The notes beneath the pieces are model-generated. The model was not told the origin of the DNA. It saw only the letters and a program-made list of their open reading frames with translations, and searched no databases. Positions 53,375 through 62,145 of a stretch of 64,000 nucleotides of DNA are shown here, piece by piece. Location: positions 310,001 through 374,000 of the forward strand of contig NZ_JAUSTJ010000001.1 of NCBI RefSeq assembly GCF_030812785.1, given 5' to 3'. The DNA is from Sphingomonas kyeonggiensis. Its GTDB lineage: Bacteria > Pseudomonadota > Alphaproteobacteria > Sphingomonadales > Sphingomonadaceae. Both the position numbers and the translations under genes were made by a program. Each line of letters starts with the position of its first letter. The stretch's first letter is position 1.

Positions 53375-54198
53375 TCGGCGAGACCGGCGAGGCCGTGGCG
53401 CTCGAGGACTTCATCCAGGCGGTGCAGTCCCAGCTCGATACCGCCCAGGCGCGCATGACCTTGAAGGCGCAGAACGACCGCCTGCCGCTCACTTTCGCGA
53501 TCAGGGACATCTCGATGGACCTGAAGGCCCATCTCGAGCTCAACCAGGGCGAACTCCGAATCCGTCCCGCCGGCCCGAGCGACAAGGACCCGACCGTCCT
53601 CCACCTCGTCTTCACCGCGATCACCAAGCCGATGATCGAGGAGAATGCGGTTCCGATGTCGGTCGACGACAAGAACGAAGTGCCGCTCTCCGCGCTCGGC
53701 GACGAGCTCGACCCGGCCGAGCGCCGCCGGCTCGAAGGCATCGGCGTGCGCACGGTCGAGAAGCTCAACGAGCTCGAGCGCCGCGGCATCTCGGGATCGG
53801 TCGGTCGGATCACCCGCCTGCCGGTCGACAAGCTCGAGCAGGTTCTCGCCCGCGCCTCGCGCCCGATGGTCGACGACGTCAGCCGCGACGGCTCGGAGGA
53901 TACCGACCAGACCGACGAACTGCGCCAGCGGCTCCGGGTCAAGGGCCGCAACCTGCTGCGCGGCGGGATGCCGCCCCAGGTGATGATCGCCGGCCGCCCG
54001 GTCAACGTCGTCCAAGCGCATGACAACGAGCTCGTCCTCGCCCCCGACCACGACCAGCTCGCCGGGCAGATGAGCCTGACGCACGATCCGCGCGCGCCGA
54101 CCGAATTGTGGTTCGACCAGCAGCCGCGCCGCGCCTTCGTGCAGCCGGCCGGCAACGGCCATGCCGGGGGCTATGGCCTCGACGGAGGCCAGCCATGA
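53371..54198 (+). CDS. Protein with possible trypco2-like N-domain and a helix-hairpin-helix
   Basis: 275 residues from ATG 53371. Residues about 8-95 (VALEDFIQAVQSQLDTAQAR, LPLTFAIRDISMDLKAHLEL, VLHLVFTAI) have the helix plus β-strand pattern of the trypsin-co-occurring domain 2 seen next to proteases in bacterial conflict systems; this is a pattern call only. Residues about 110-170 contain RRRLEGIGVRTVEKLNEL, a helix-hairpin-helix-like element. A β domain follows and the C-terminus is NGHAGGYGLDGGQP. It directly precedes the subtilisin gene. Confidence 0.75.
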   Translation: MIGETGEAVALEDFIQAVQSQLDTAQARMTLKAQNDRLPLTFAIRDISMDLKAHLELNQGELRIRPAGPSDKDPTVLHLVFTAITKPMIEENAVPMSVDDKNEVPLSALGDELDPAERRRLEGIGVRTVEKLNELERRGISGSVGRITRLPVDKLEQVLARASRPMVDDVSRDGSEDTDQTDELRQRLRVKGRNLLRGGMPPQVMIAGRPVNVVQAHDNELVLAPDHDQLAGQMSLTHDPRAPTELWFDQQPRRAFVQPAGNGHAGGYGLDGGQP

Positions 54199-55676
54199 GT
54201 GCCCGGCTCGGCCGCCTCGTCCAGCCCTGGGCGCACCGCGCCGGCGCCTATGCCGCGCCCGGCAGCCTGCTCGTCCGTCTCAAGCTCGGCGAGGTCCCCG
54301 CCGGCATCCCCGCCGCGCTCGACGTGCGCCGCCGCGCCGCCCAGCCCGCCGAGACCACCCAGCACCAGATCCTCGACCGGGTGGTCAAGTCGTTCGGCGG
54401 CAGCGTGCGCGTCTCGCGCCTCCACGCCGCCGGCCAGGCGCTGCACAGCATCGGCGCGCGCAACCGCGGCTATAGCGAGGCGGAGGAGATCAGCGGCATC
54501 GCCCGCATGCTCCGCTTCGACGTCGCGCCCGACACGCATGTCGGCTCGCTCGCCGTCTCGCTGATGCAGCTCGACATCGTCGAATCGGCGATGCCCAACT
54601 ATCTCTGCACGATCGGCCTGGACGGACCCGATCGCCATCCCCGCCGCGACGAGGATGACGACAATGAGGGCTGGGACCCGCGCGACATGGTCAATGCGCG
54701 CCGTGCGCTGTCCTATTGCGCCGGCGATGGCGGCGTGATCGTCGGCGTGGTCGACAGCGGGATCAACCTGCTCCACCCCGAATTCTCCGGCCATGCGCAG
54801 GACGGCGGCATGGGTGACCGGCTGCGCCGCGGCTATGACACCGTCCAGCTGAGCGAAGGCCAGCTCGCCACCGGCATCAAGCTGCTCGGCGACAATCGCG
54901 GCGCCGATACCGATCCCACCGATCGCTATGTCGGCCATGGCACGGCCTGCGCCGCGATCATCGGCGCCAGCGGTGCCGGCCTGCCCCCGGGGATCGCCGG
55001 CGCCTGCCGCCTGCTGCCGATCCGTTCGCTCGGTGCCGCCCAGCCGCCCGATCACAAGCCCGTCGGCATCGGCGCGATCAGCGATCTCGACATGGGGCTG
55101 GTGATGGCCGCCCAGCTCGGCGCCCATGTCATCAATTGCAGCTTCGGCACCGATGACGAGGCGATCGAGCCCGGCATGCCCAAGCCGCATGCCGAAGCCA
55201 TCGCCTATGCCACCGCGCGCGGCTGCACCCTCGTCGCCGCATCGGGCAACAGCGGCGACAAGCGGGTCTACTGGCCCGCCGCCTTCCCCCAGGTGATCGC
55301 GGTCGGCGCCGTCGACTCCGGCCGCCGGATGGCGGGCTTCTCGACCAGCGGCGACCATGTCGCGCTGTGTGCGCCCGGCGTGAACATCCGCACCGCCGAT
55401 CTCGACGGCTATCAGCGCGCCACCGGCACCAGCTTCGCCGCGCCCTTCGTCGCCGGCGCCGCCGCTCTGCTCGTCGCCCGGGCACAGGAGCGCGCCGCCG
55501 CGGTCGATCCCGACACGATCAAGAAGCTGCTGGTCGCCAGCGTCCAGCCGCACCGCTCCGATATCGCCGCCGGCAATGGCGCCGGCATCCTGGACGCCGC
55601 CCGCGCGCTCGAGCTGCTCGATCGCGCGATCGACGCCGACGACACCACCGAATTGGGAGGCGCCGATGACGGCTAG
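54195..55676 (+). CDS. Leaderless subtilisin-like serine protease (S8)
   Basis: 493 residues from ATG 54195, overlapping the previous stop. The triad is D187 (GVVDSGINLLHPEFSG), H248 (VGHGTACAAIIG) and S413 (GTSFAAPFVAGAAAL), with oxyanion N352 (AASGNSGD). Residues 1 to about 165 are an N-terminal region, possibly an inhibitory prodomain (LLVRLKLGEVPAGIPAALDV, SLAVSLMQLDIVESAMPN). No signal peptide, so it acts in the cytoplasm or leaves by another route. It may process family A or B proteins; inferred from co-transcription. Confidence 0.93.
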   Translation: MSARLGRLVQPWAHRAGAYAAPGSLLVRLKLGEVPAGIPAALDVRRRAAQPAETTQHQILDRVVKSFGGSVRVSRLHAAGQALHSIGARNRGYSEAEEISGIARMLRFDVAPDTHVGSLAVSLMQLDIVESAMPNYLCTIGLDGPDRHPRRDEDDDNEGWDPRDMVNARRALSYCAGDGGVIVGVVDSGINLLHPEFSGHAQDGGMGDRLRRGYDTVQLSEGQLATGIKLLGDNRGADTDPTDRYVGHGTACAAIIGASGAGLPPGIAGACRLLPIRSLGAAQPPDHKPVGIGAISDLDMGLVMAAQLGAHVINCSFGTDDEAIEPGMPKPHAEAIAYATARGCTLVAASGNSGDKRVYWPAAFPQVIAVGAVDSGRRMAGFSTSGDHVALCAPGVNIRTADLDGYQRATGTSFAAPFVAGAAALLVARAQERAAAVDPDTIKKLLVASVQPHRSDIAAGNGAGILDAARALELLDRAIDADDTTELGGADDG

Positions 55677-55752
55677 AGCCCGCTTCGCTCCCTAGGGCGC
55701 CCACCGCGCCCCTCCCCAAGATGGACAAAGATTTTCGAAAGGAACCGTTCAA

Positions 55753-57507
55753 ATGGCCGACATCCTGATCCCGACCATCCGCTTCGTCGACATCGCCAAG
55801 CGCGAACAGGCTGCCCGCGATGCGATCACCAGCAGCTATGACAATCTCACCGCGCGCCTGGCCAAGCTCGGCCAGCTCGGCCAGGCCGATGCCGCCGAGC
55901 TGGCGCGCGTCACCGCGCTGCAGGCGCTGGTCAAGAACGACGACAAGGGGAAGCTCTATTTCGATCCCCTGTTCGCCACGGCCCGCGCCGCGCTCAAGTC
56001 CACCGAGATCGGCCTGCGCCCGCGCGACGTCGAGCATGAGCTGGGCGTGCTGCGCTTCCCCGAGCTGACCGGCGACAAGTCGACCGAGGCCGAGCGCGAC
56101 GGGGAAGTCGCCCGGATCGGCCTGATCCTCGGCCTGCTCCAGCATAACGGCACGCCGCTGCCCCGGCTCGTCACCACCGGGAAGCTGCCCCAGCCCGATC
56201 CCGAGGATCCCAACACCGCCGCGTTCGGCGAGGGCCTGTTCCAGGCGGTAGGCCGGATCGCCGGCCGGATCGAGCTTGCCGAGCGCACGCTCAAGCAGGT
56301 CGCCGCCGCGGTCAACATCCAGGGCGACCGGCAGGAGCCGGGCGTGTCCAGCGCCGAATATGCCAAGGTGTTCGAGGGACTGGTCGGCCGCGGCGTCACG
56401 GCCCGCGACGTCAATCTCAAGCGGCTGGTCGAGGACCAGTTCGACCGGGTCCAGGCGCTCGGCGACGACCAGGCGCTGCACGACATCGTCATCGACCTGC
56501 CCGATCTCGAGGCGACCACGGCCTTCGAAGTCGTCGCCAGCCATTGCAAGCTGATGGGCTCCTTCATCTTCGCCTCGGCCTTCGAGGAGCTGAAGGCCTT
56601 CCAGGTGGTCGACAAGCTGGTCGAGATGTCGCAGCGCGGCGAACTCGCGCTGGTCAAGGGACCGGCCGGCACCCAGCTCTACAGCTATTGGCGCGAGGCG
56701 CCGAACCGGATGAGCGAGAGCGAGCGCCAGAGCTTCTACGCGATGATGCTCGGTCTGCCGACCGGCCAGCCCGGGGTGAAGGTCAACACCGAGTTCCAGG
56801 ATCTGTGGCTGCGCTTCGTCTCCTCGGTCTCCACTCTGGTGCGCGAGGCCCGCGTCGATGCGCTGATCCGCGCCGCGACGCCGATGGCGGTCAACCAGCA
56901 GCAGGTGAAGAAGGCCGCCCGCGACCTCGCCACCAACATGTCGCTGCACGGCTATGGCATGGCCTTCTATGCCGCCGCCGACCTGCAGAAGCAGATCAAC
57001 GACATGATATCGCTGCTCCAGGACAAGGAGCTGCTCTCCGCTTTCGGCTCGACCGACATGTGGGGCGTGATCGACCAGGTCGCGCAGACCGAGCTGGGCG
57101 GCGCGCGCAACAGCTCCAAGTATCGCATGCTCGCCACCAGCGGCGCGATCATCACCTCGTGGATCGCCGGCAACAGCGATCGCCTGCGCGATCCCACCGC
57201 GGCGATGATCGATCTCGGCACGGTCGGCAACCCGCCGACGCGTCCGCGCGGCCAGTCGGCGGTGTCGCACCCGAACGATTATGACCTGGTCAATGCCTGC
57301 GAGATGTGGCTCGCGGACTCGGCGATGGACGAGGGCCGCATCGAGCAGATGTCGCAGCCGCGCGAGGCGCCGAACATGACGAGCCGGCCGATCCAGATCC
57401 CGTCGATCGCGCGCGATCTGCTCGACAGCGCCGGGCTCGGCATGGGCATGGGCTATGCCCAGGCACCGCAGGCGAACGGCCATGCCCGCGGCGGCTACGG
57501 CTATTGA
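55753..57507 (+). CDS. Unrecognised family B protein, member B1
   Basis: 584 residues, largely α-helical and acidic, without signal or membrane segment. The 76-nt gap before it is the longest in the operon; AAGGA precedes the ATG. The region about 270-420 (YWREAPNRMSESERQSFYAM, NTEFQDLWLRF, DLATNMSLHGYGMAFYAA) is paralogous to B2 at 61175. The C-terminus, ANGHARGGYGY, resembles the end of the protein at 53371. Function unknown. Confidence 0.82.
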   Translation: MADILIPTIRFVDIAKREQAARDAITSSYDNLTARLAKLGQLGQADAAELARVTALQALVKNDDKGKLYFDPLFATARAALKSTEIGLRPRDVEHELGVLRFPELTGDKSTEAERDGEVARIGLILGLLQHNGTPLPRLVTTGKLPQPDPEDPNTAAFGEGLFQAVGRIAGRIELAERTLKQVAAAVNIQGDRQEPGVSSAEYAKVFEGLVGRGVTARDVNLKRLVEDQFDRVQALGDDQALHDIVIDLPDLEATTAFEVVASHCKLMGSFIFASAFEELKAFQVVDKLVEMSQRGELALVKGPAGTQLYSYWREAPNRMSESERQSFYAMMLGLPTGQPGVKVNTEFQDLWLRFVSSVSTLVREARVDALIRAATPMAVNQQQVKKAARDLATNMSLHGYGMAFYAAADLQKQINDMISLLQDKELLSAFGSTDMWGVIDQVAQTELGGARNSSKYRMLATSGAIITSWIAGNSDRLRDPTAAMIDLGTVGNPPTRPRGQSAVSHPNDYDLVNACEMWLADSAMDEGRIEQMSQPREAPNMTSRPIQIPSIARDLLDSAGLGMGMGYAQAPQANGHARGGYGY

Positions 57508-57530
57508 TCCCCGGCTGAAGGAGCATTGCC

Positions 57531-58583
57531 ATGGGCTATGAACCACTCAGCACGCAGGTGAAGGGGCGGCTGTTCAGCGCCTCACGCTGCTTGCGAACCG
57601 CCAATCCGCTGGGCTTTGTCGGGCGATTGCTGGAGGACAGTTTCGAGCTGCCCGTCGGCGATCCGCGCTATGCCGCCAATGCGCTGGCCCCCGGCGCCGC
57701 GCCGATCGAGCCGGTGTTCGGATCGAACCAGACGCGCGCGCTCGCCTTCCATCTCGAACCGCTCGGTCCCGAGGCGTCGGGGTGCGAGCGGCGCGACACG
57801 GCCAGCCGCGAGATGCGGCGGCTGGTCGGCGACAATTTCGGGCGCGAGGCGCTGCACTGGTTCGATGGTGCGAGCGAGAGCCAGCGCGGGCTCACCCGCG
57901 CCGGCGGGCTGCGCTACGGCGCCTTCTTCGGATCGAGCTTCGACCAGAACGGACTGGAAAGCGCCACCGTCACCTATGAGGGCGGCAACGGCAATCCGAT
58001 GAACGAGGTCAATCCCGCGCTCGCCCGGCTGATCGGCCAGGCGATGGCGGCGATGCCCGGCCTGCGCCCGGTGTTCACCACCCTGGTCGCCGGGCGCGAC
58101 TATGGCAGCCAGTGGGTGACCTTCCTGCTCACCAACCGCTTCCGCATCACCGACATGCGGCCGATGCTCGACGAGCTGGGGCTGGGCGCGCGGCTGGGCA
58201 GCATCCTGCAGATCGTCGGCGTCGCGCTCGGCGGCCGCTTCGACGTGCCCGACGGCGCGGCTTTGGTCGCCTTCGGCCGCAGCCCGCAGGGTGTCGAGCT
58301 CGACCTGCAGATCATGCTCGATGCGATCCCCGACGTGCCGCCCAACTTCCTCCAGCTGCTGACGATGAACCTGCGCGAACGCCCGCGCGAGCTGGCGGCG
58401 CTCGAACGCTTCCTCGAGGCGTTCACCCCGGCCGACGATGTCTGGCCCGGGCGGTTCACCATTCTCGGCATCCGCGTCGGCCCCACCGGGCCGCCCAAGG
58501 TGAAGCTCTATCTGCGCCCGGTCGAGTTCGAGATCAGCCCGGCCGCCTCGCTGGTCGGTGCGCCCATGCCCGCCGCCGCCTGA
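57531..58583 (+). CDS. Unrecognised protein with repeated β-hairpin units
   Basis: 350 residues with AAGGAG before the ATG. Three stretches look alike in layout: GGLRYGAFFGSSFDQNGLES, ALVAFGRSPQGVELDLQIML, and TILGIRVGPTGPPKVKLYLR, each a strand, turn and strand with a polar final strand. This repeated αββ layout faintly recalls ABBA-type prenyltransferases, but no diagnostic residue was confirmed. No signal peptide. Function unknown. Confidence 0.75.
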   Translation: MGYEPLSTQVKGRLFSASRCLRTANPLGFVGRLLEDSFELPVGDPRYAANALAPGAAPIEPVFGSNQTRALAFHLEPLGPEASGCERRDTASREMRRLVGDNFGREALHWFDGASESQRGLTRAGGLRYGAFFGSSFDQNGLESATVTYEGGNGNPMNEVNPALARLIGQAMAAMPGLRPVFTTLVAGRDYGSQWVTFLLTNRFRITDMRPMLDELGLGARLGSILQIVGVALGGRFDVPDGAALVAFGRSPQGVELDLQIMLDAIPDVPPNFLQLLTMNLRERPRELAALERFLEAFTPADDVWPGRFTILGIRVGPTGPPKVKLYLRPVEFEISPAASLVGAPMPAAA

Positions 58584-58627
58584 GCCATGTCGCGCCGGCT
58601 CCGGCCGGCCAGCCAAGGACCGAAGAG

Positions 58628-59941
58628 ATGAACGCTCCCGCTCAGTTTCCCGCCCCCGGCTCGCCGCCCCCGGCCGAGGCGACGCCGCGCCCCGAGGTCC
58701 GCGCCAAGGTGCGCGAGATGCTCGCCGCGACGCCTTCGTTCCGCGAGCTGCCGGCCGATACTCAGATGCAGGTCGCGCGCGACACTGCGCTGATCGCCGA
58801 CGCCCTGGTCGGCCAGGCGGAGGCCGGCAGCCAGTCGGTCGCCGCGCGGCCGATGGCGGAAAGCCAGTGGGAATCGAACAAGCAGGCGGTCGACGATATC
58901 GGCAAGGAGGAATTCTCCGCCGGATCGCTGATGGCCGGCGCCCAGGCGGCCGGCGAGTTCATGCGCCAGGTCAACTTCGTCGAGTTCGTCTCGGGGCTGA
59001 TCGACGGCGTGTTCAACTCGATCATCACCTCGAACATCCAGCAGATGGAGGCCTATTCGAAGATGGTCTCCGACGTGTCCAAGTCGCTCAACCAGTTCCG
59101 CGACGACAACACCTCCTCGGACGACGGCAAGGACCAGCTCTGCGAGCAGTTCCCCGACCTGTTCGACGTCGGCGCGGACGCCTTTTCCGGCGGCGGCCCG
59201 CAGCTGCGCGTCAAGGACGGCGCCGATCTCGATGCCGGGCTGCAGAGCGTCCGCGACGCGCTGGGCAGCTATGCCGACAAGGACATCGATTCGATCGACG
59301 TCACCGATCCCGAGGTGCAGGAGACGCTGATCAAGGCGGCTCGCGGCCAGATCGCCACCTCGCGCCAGCAGCTGCTCGCCACCATGGTGATGATGGGCCT
59401 GTCGCGGATCGTCGTCACCAACGGCAAGATCCAGGCGAAGATCCTCTACGACTTCAACGCCTCGAGCCAGCGCACCCTGTCGCGCACCGCCATGGCCCGC
59501 GACTATGCCAAGGATGCCTCGGGCAATCTCGCGGTCACCACCGACGGCGAGGGCGAGAGCGAGCGCGGCGGCACCAGCAAGGGCGATTACAGCGGCAGCT
59601 ATCAGAGCGGCAAGTCGAGCTACAGCGGCAATTACGACTCGGATTACTACACCAAGGGCAAGTACAAATATTCGCAGAAGCCGGTGATGACCGCCCAGGC
59701 GGTGGCGAGCGACCAGTCGGTCGACCAGATCAGCGCCAAGGCGAGCCTGGCCGGCGTGGTCGACGTCAATTTCAAGAGCGACTATCTGCCGCTCGAGAAG
59801 ATGGCGACGCCGGAGATGATCGCGGCGATCCAGATGCGCTCCAAGCCGGTCGATCACAACAAGCCGCAATATACGCCGGGACCGGCGCCCGCCCCGGCTG
59901 CTCCGGCGCCGACTCCCGCACCCGCTCCGGCCCACGCCTGA
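58628..59941 (+). CDS. Unrecognised family A protein, member A2
   Basis: 437 residues from ATG 58628 after AAGGACCGAAGAG. Blocks: an N-terminal helical segment (VRAKVREMLAATPSFRELPA), FVEFVSGLIDGVFNSII, MVMMGLSRIVVTNGKIQA, VDVNFKSDYLPLEKM. Between the second and third blocks is a Ser/Tyr/Gly-rich stretch (GDYSGSYQSGKSSYSGNYDS). The C-terminal tail is Pro/Ala-rich. It shares more with A3 than with A1 or A4. Confidence 0.82.
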   Translation: MNAPAQFPAPGSPPPAEATPRPEVRAKVREMLAATPSFRELPADTQMQVARDTALIADALVGQAEAGSQSVAARPMAESQWESNKQAVDDIGKEEFSAGSLMAGAQAAGEFMRQVNFVEFVSGLIDGVFNSIITSNIQQMEAYSKMVSDVSKSLNQFRDDNTSSDDGKDQLCEQFPDLFDVGADAFSGGGPQLRVKDGADLDAGLQSVRDALGSYADKDIDSIDVTDPEVQETLIKAARGQIATSRQQLLATMVMMGLSRIVVTNGKIQAKILYDFNASSQRTLSRTAMARDYAKDASGNLAVTTDGEGESERGGTSKGDYSGSYQSGKSSYSGNYDSDYYTKGKYKYSQKPVMTAQAVASDQSVDQISAKASLAGVVDVNFKSDYLPLEKMATPEMIAAIQMRSKPVDHNKPQYTPGPAPAPAAPAPTPAPAPAHA

Positions 59942-59944
59942 GCC

Positions 59945-61171
59945 ATGGCACAGGCCCTCGCCTCCGATCCGGATCCGCAGGCGCCGCCGCTCTATGGCGG
60001 CCCGGGCGGCATGACTCCCGCGGCGATCGCGCGGGTGCGGCCCAAGGTGCAGCAGATGCTCACCGCGATCCCCGCCTTCGCGATGCTGAGCTCGGCCGAG
60101 CAGTCGAAGCTCGCCAACGACATGGTCAAGGTGCTCGCCTATATCGACGATCCCGCCGGCGTGGTCGAGCAGACCACCGCGGCGGCTCCGCCGGCGGCGG
60201 CGCGCGGCATGGCCGATGCGAACGAGCAGACGCGCAAGAACCTGTCCAAGTCGCCCGGTTTCGCCGGCAAGGACTTTGTCGCGGGCGCGGCGGCGGCGGG
60301 GACGGAGCAGTTCACCAACCTCGTCCACAATGTTGATTTTCCTGCCTTTGTCGGCGGGCTGATCAACAATGTCTTCAAGTCGATCGTCGAGACCACGATC
60401 GAGCAGATGCGCGCCTATGCCGAGCTGGTCGCCGCGGTGGCCAAGACCGCCGAGGAGTATATGGCCGAGAATATCGGCATGGGTCAGGGCCGCGACTATA
60501 TGGTCGACCGCTTCCCCGACCTGCTCGCGGTCGATGTCGACGAGGACAGCGGCAAGTCGAAGCTGCGCATCACCGGGGAGGACGAGGAGGCGGCGCTGGC
60601 CGAGATCCACGGCACGCTCGCCATGGCCGGCCCGGTGCCCAGCGATCTCAGCGAGGACGAGACCGAGGCCGCCTTCGTCAACGCAGCGCGCATCGTCATG
60701 GCCAAATCCCGCCAGCAACTCCTCGCTTCGATGGTGATGCTGGGCATAAACCGTATCGTAGTCACCGACGGCTCCATCACCGCCAAGGTGAAGTTCGACA
60801 TGCGCGCCACCGATCAGGCCAAGCGCGACTATCGCGCCTCGGCCTATGACCGCCAGTCGAGCCGCAACCGCAAGGTGAGCGCGTTCGGCGGCAGTTTCCT
60901 CGGCTTTGGCGGCGGACAGGTGAGCACCAGCGAGCAGTCGCACGTCGCCACCGTCAGCACCGCCGTCAACGAGACGAGCGAGTCGCAGCTCGAGCTCGCC
61001 GCCAAGATGCAGGGCGAAGTGCGGGTGAACTTCAAGTCCGACTATCTGCCGCTCGAGAAGATGGCGACGCCCGAGATGATCGGCGCGATCCAGGGCAACT
61101 CGATGCCGCCGCCCCCGCGCGGCACGGCGACGCCGCCGGCAACCGCCACCCCGGCGCCAACGGGGCCCTGA
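59945..61171 (+). CDS. Unrecognised family A protein, member A3
   Basis: 408 residues, 3 nt after A2. Blocks: VRPKVQQMLTAIPAFAMLSS (as in A2), FPAFVGGLINNVFKSIV, MVMLGINRIVVTDGSITA, VRVNFKSDYLPLEKM followed by ATPEMIGAIQ. A Gly/Phe-rich segment (SAFGGSFLGFGGGQVSTSEQ) replaces the Ser/Tyr stretch of A2. Pro/Ala/Thr tail. No signal peptide. Confidence 0.82.
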   Translation: MAQALASDPDPQAPPLYGGPGGMTPAAIARVRPKVQQMLTAIPAFAMLSSAEQSKLANDMVKVLAYIDDPAGVVEQTTAAAPPAAARGMADANEQTRKNLSKSPGFAGKDFVAGAAAAGTEQFTNLVHNVDFPAFVGGLINNVFKSIVETTIEQMRAYAELVAAVAKTAEEYMAENIGMGQGRDYMVDRFPDLLAVDVDEDSGKSKLRITGEDEEAALAEIHGTLAMAGPVPSDLSEDETEAAFVNAARIVMAKSRQQLLASMVMLGINRIVVTDGSITAKVKFDMRATDQAKRDYRASAYDRQSSRNRKVSAFGGSFLGFGGGQVSTSEQSHVATVSTAVNETSESQLELAAKMQGEVRVNFKSDYLPLEKMATPEMIGAIQGNSMPPPPRGTATPPATATPAPTGP

Positions 61172-61174
61172 ACG

Positions 61175-62143
61175 ATGCTGCATACCCCCGCCCTAGCTCT
61201 CGCGCTCGAAGCGCGGCCGGCCGTCCCGCACGGGCTGATGCGCGCGGTCGACGACGCCGAGCGCTTGCTCCTCTCCGCCGACGCGCATGCGACGATGCTC
61301 GCCGAGTTGGGCGATATCGAGCTCCCGCCCGCCGCGCGCGCCGATGCGATGCAGATACGCGCCATCGCCAGCCTCTATCTCGCCTCGACACTGGAGATGG
61401 CGGGACTGATCCAGGCCGCCGACGACTTCACCCGGTTGATGCGCACCGGCGCGCTCGACGGGGACATCGGCGAGGCGGCACCGGTCGTGGAGAAATTCTG
61501 GCAGAGCCGCGACGAGCGGCCGAACGAGGCCGAACGCCTGTCCCTGTTCGGCCGGCTGTTCGGCGCCCCGACCGGCCCCGAGGATCTGGGCGCTCGCGCG
61601 AACGGGGAATTCGAGGAACTGCTGCTAAACCTTTGCGACGCAATCATGAAGGCTGCGGATGGAGGGAGTCAGGGGCGGGCTCGGCAGGCAGGGATACAGA
61701 TTGCCGAGAACATTTCCGGCGCGACGAACGGTATGGTGCTGATGCTGGCGCGGCAGATACTGGATACGCTTTCCCAGGCGATCGCGATCCTCAACAACGC
61801 CCAGGTACGCACCCTGCTGCACGCCCGCACGCTGTGGGACACGGTCGGCGCGATCGACCGCAAGTTCCGCCGCCAGCCGCGCCCCACCCTCGCGCTGCTG
61901 CGCCGCGGCCGCGCCGGCATGGCGGTGCTCGCCTGGCTCGCCGAGCATGTCGACACGATCGAGACCTCGGGCGGCAGCCTGGTCCAGCCCAGCGACCCCG
62001 TCATCGACTCGGCGGTCGACTGGGTCGACGAGACGCTGTCGATCGTCCGCGGCCAGAACGGCCCCGACGCCAACGCCGCCGCCCCGCCTTCCCCCTCCGC
62101 TTCCGGCGGCGCGAGCACCAGCTGGCGCGACCTGGGGAGCTGA
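61175..62143 (+). CDS. Unrecognised family B protein, member B2
   Basis: 322 residues, 3 nt after A3. It corresponds to the central and C-terminal helical region of B1: FWQSRDERPNEAERLSLFGR, NGEFEELLLNL, QIAENISGATNGMVLMLA. It lacks the ~250-residue N-terminal part of B1. The C-terminus is Ser/Ala-rich. Function unknown; co-expressed with families A and B. Confidence 0.8.
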   Translation: MLHTPALALALEARPAVPHGLMRAVDDAERLLLSADAHATMLAELGDIELPPAARADAMQIRAIASLYLASTLEMAGLIQAADDFTRLMRTGALDGDIGEAAPVVEKFWQSRDERPNEAERLSLFGRLFGAPTGPEDLGARANGEFEELLLNLCDAIMKAADGGSQGRARQAGIQIAENISGATNGMVLMLARQILDTLSQAIAILNNAQVRTLLHARTLWDTVGAIDRKFRRQPRPTLALLRRGRAGMAVLAWLAEHVDTIETSGGSLVQPSDPVIDSAVDWVDETLSIVRGQNGPDANAAAPPSPSASGGASTSWRDLGS

Positions 62144-62145
62144 GC

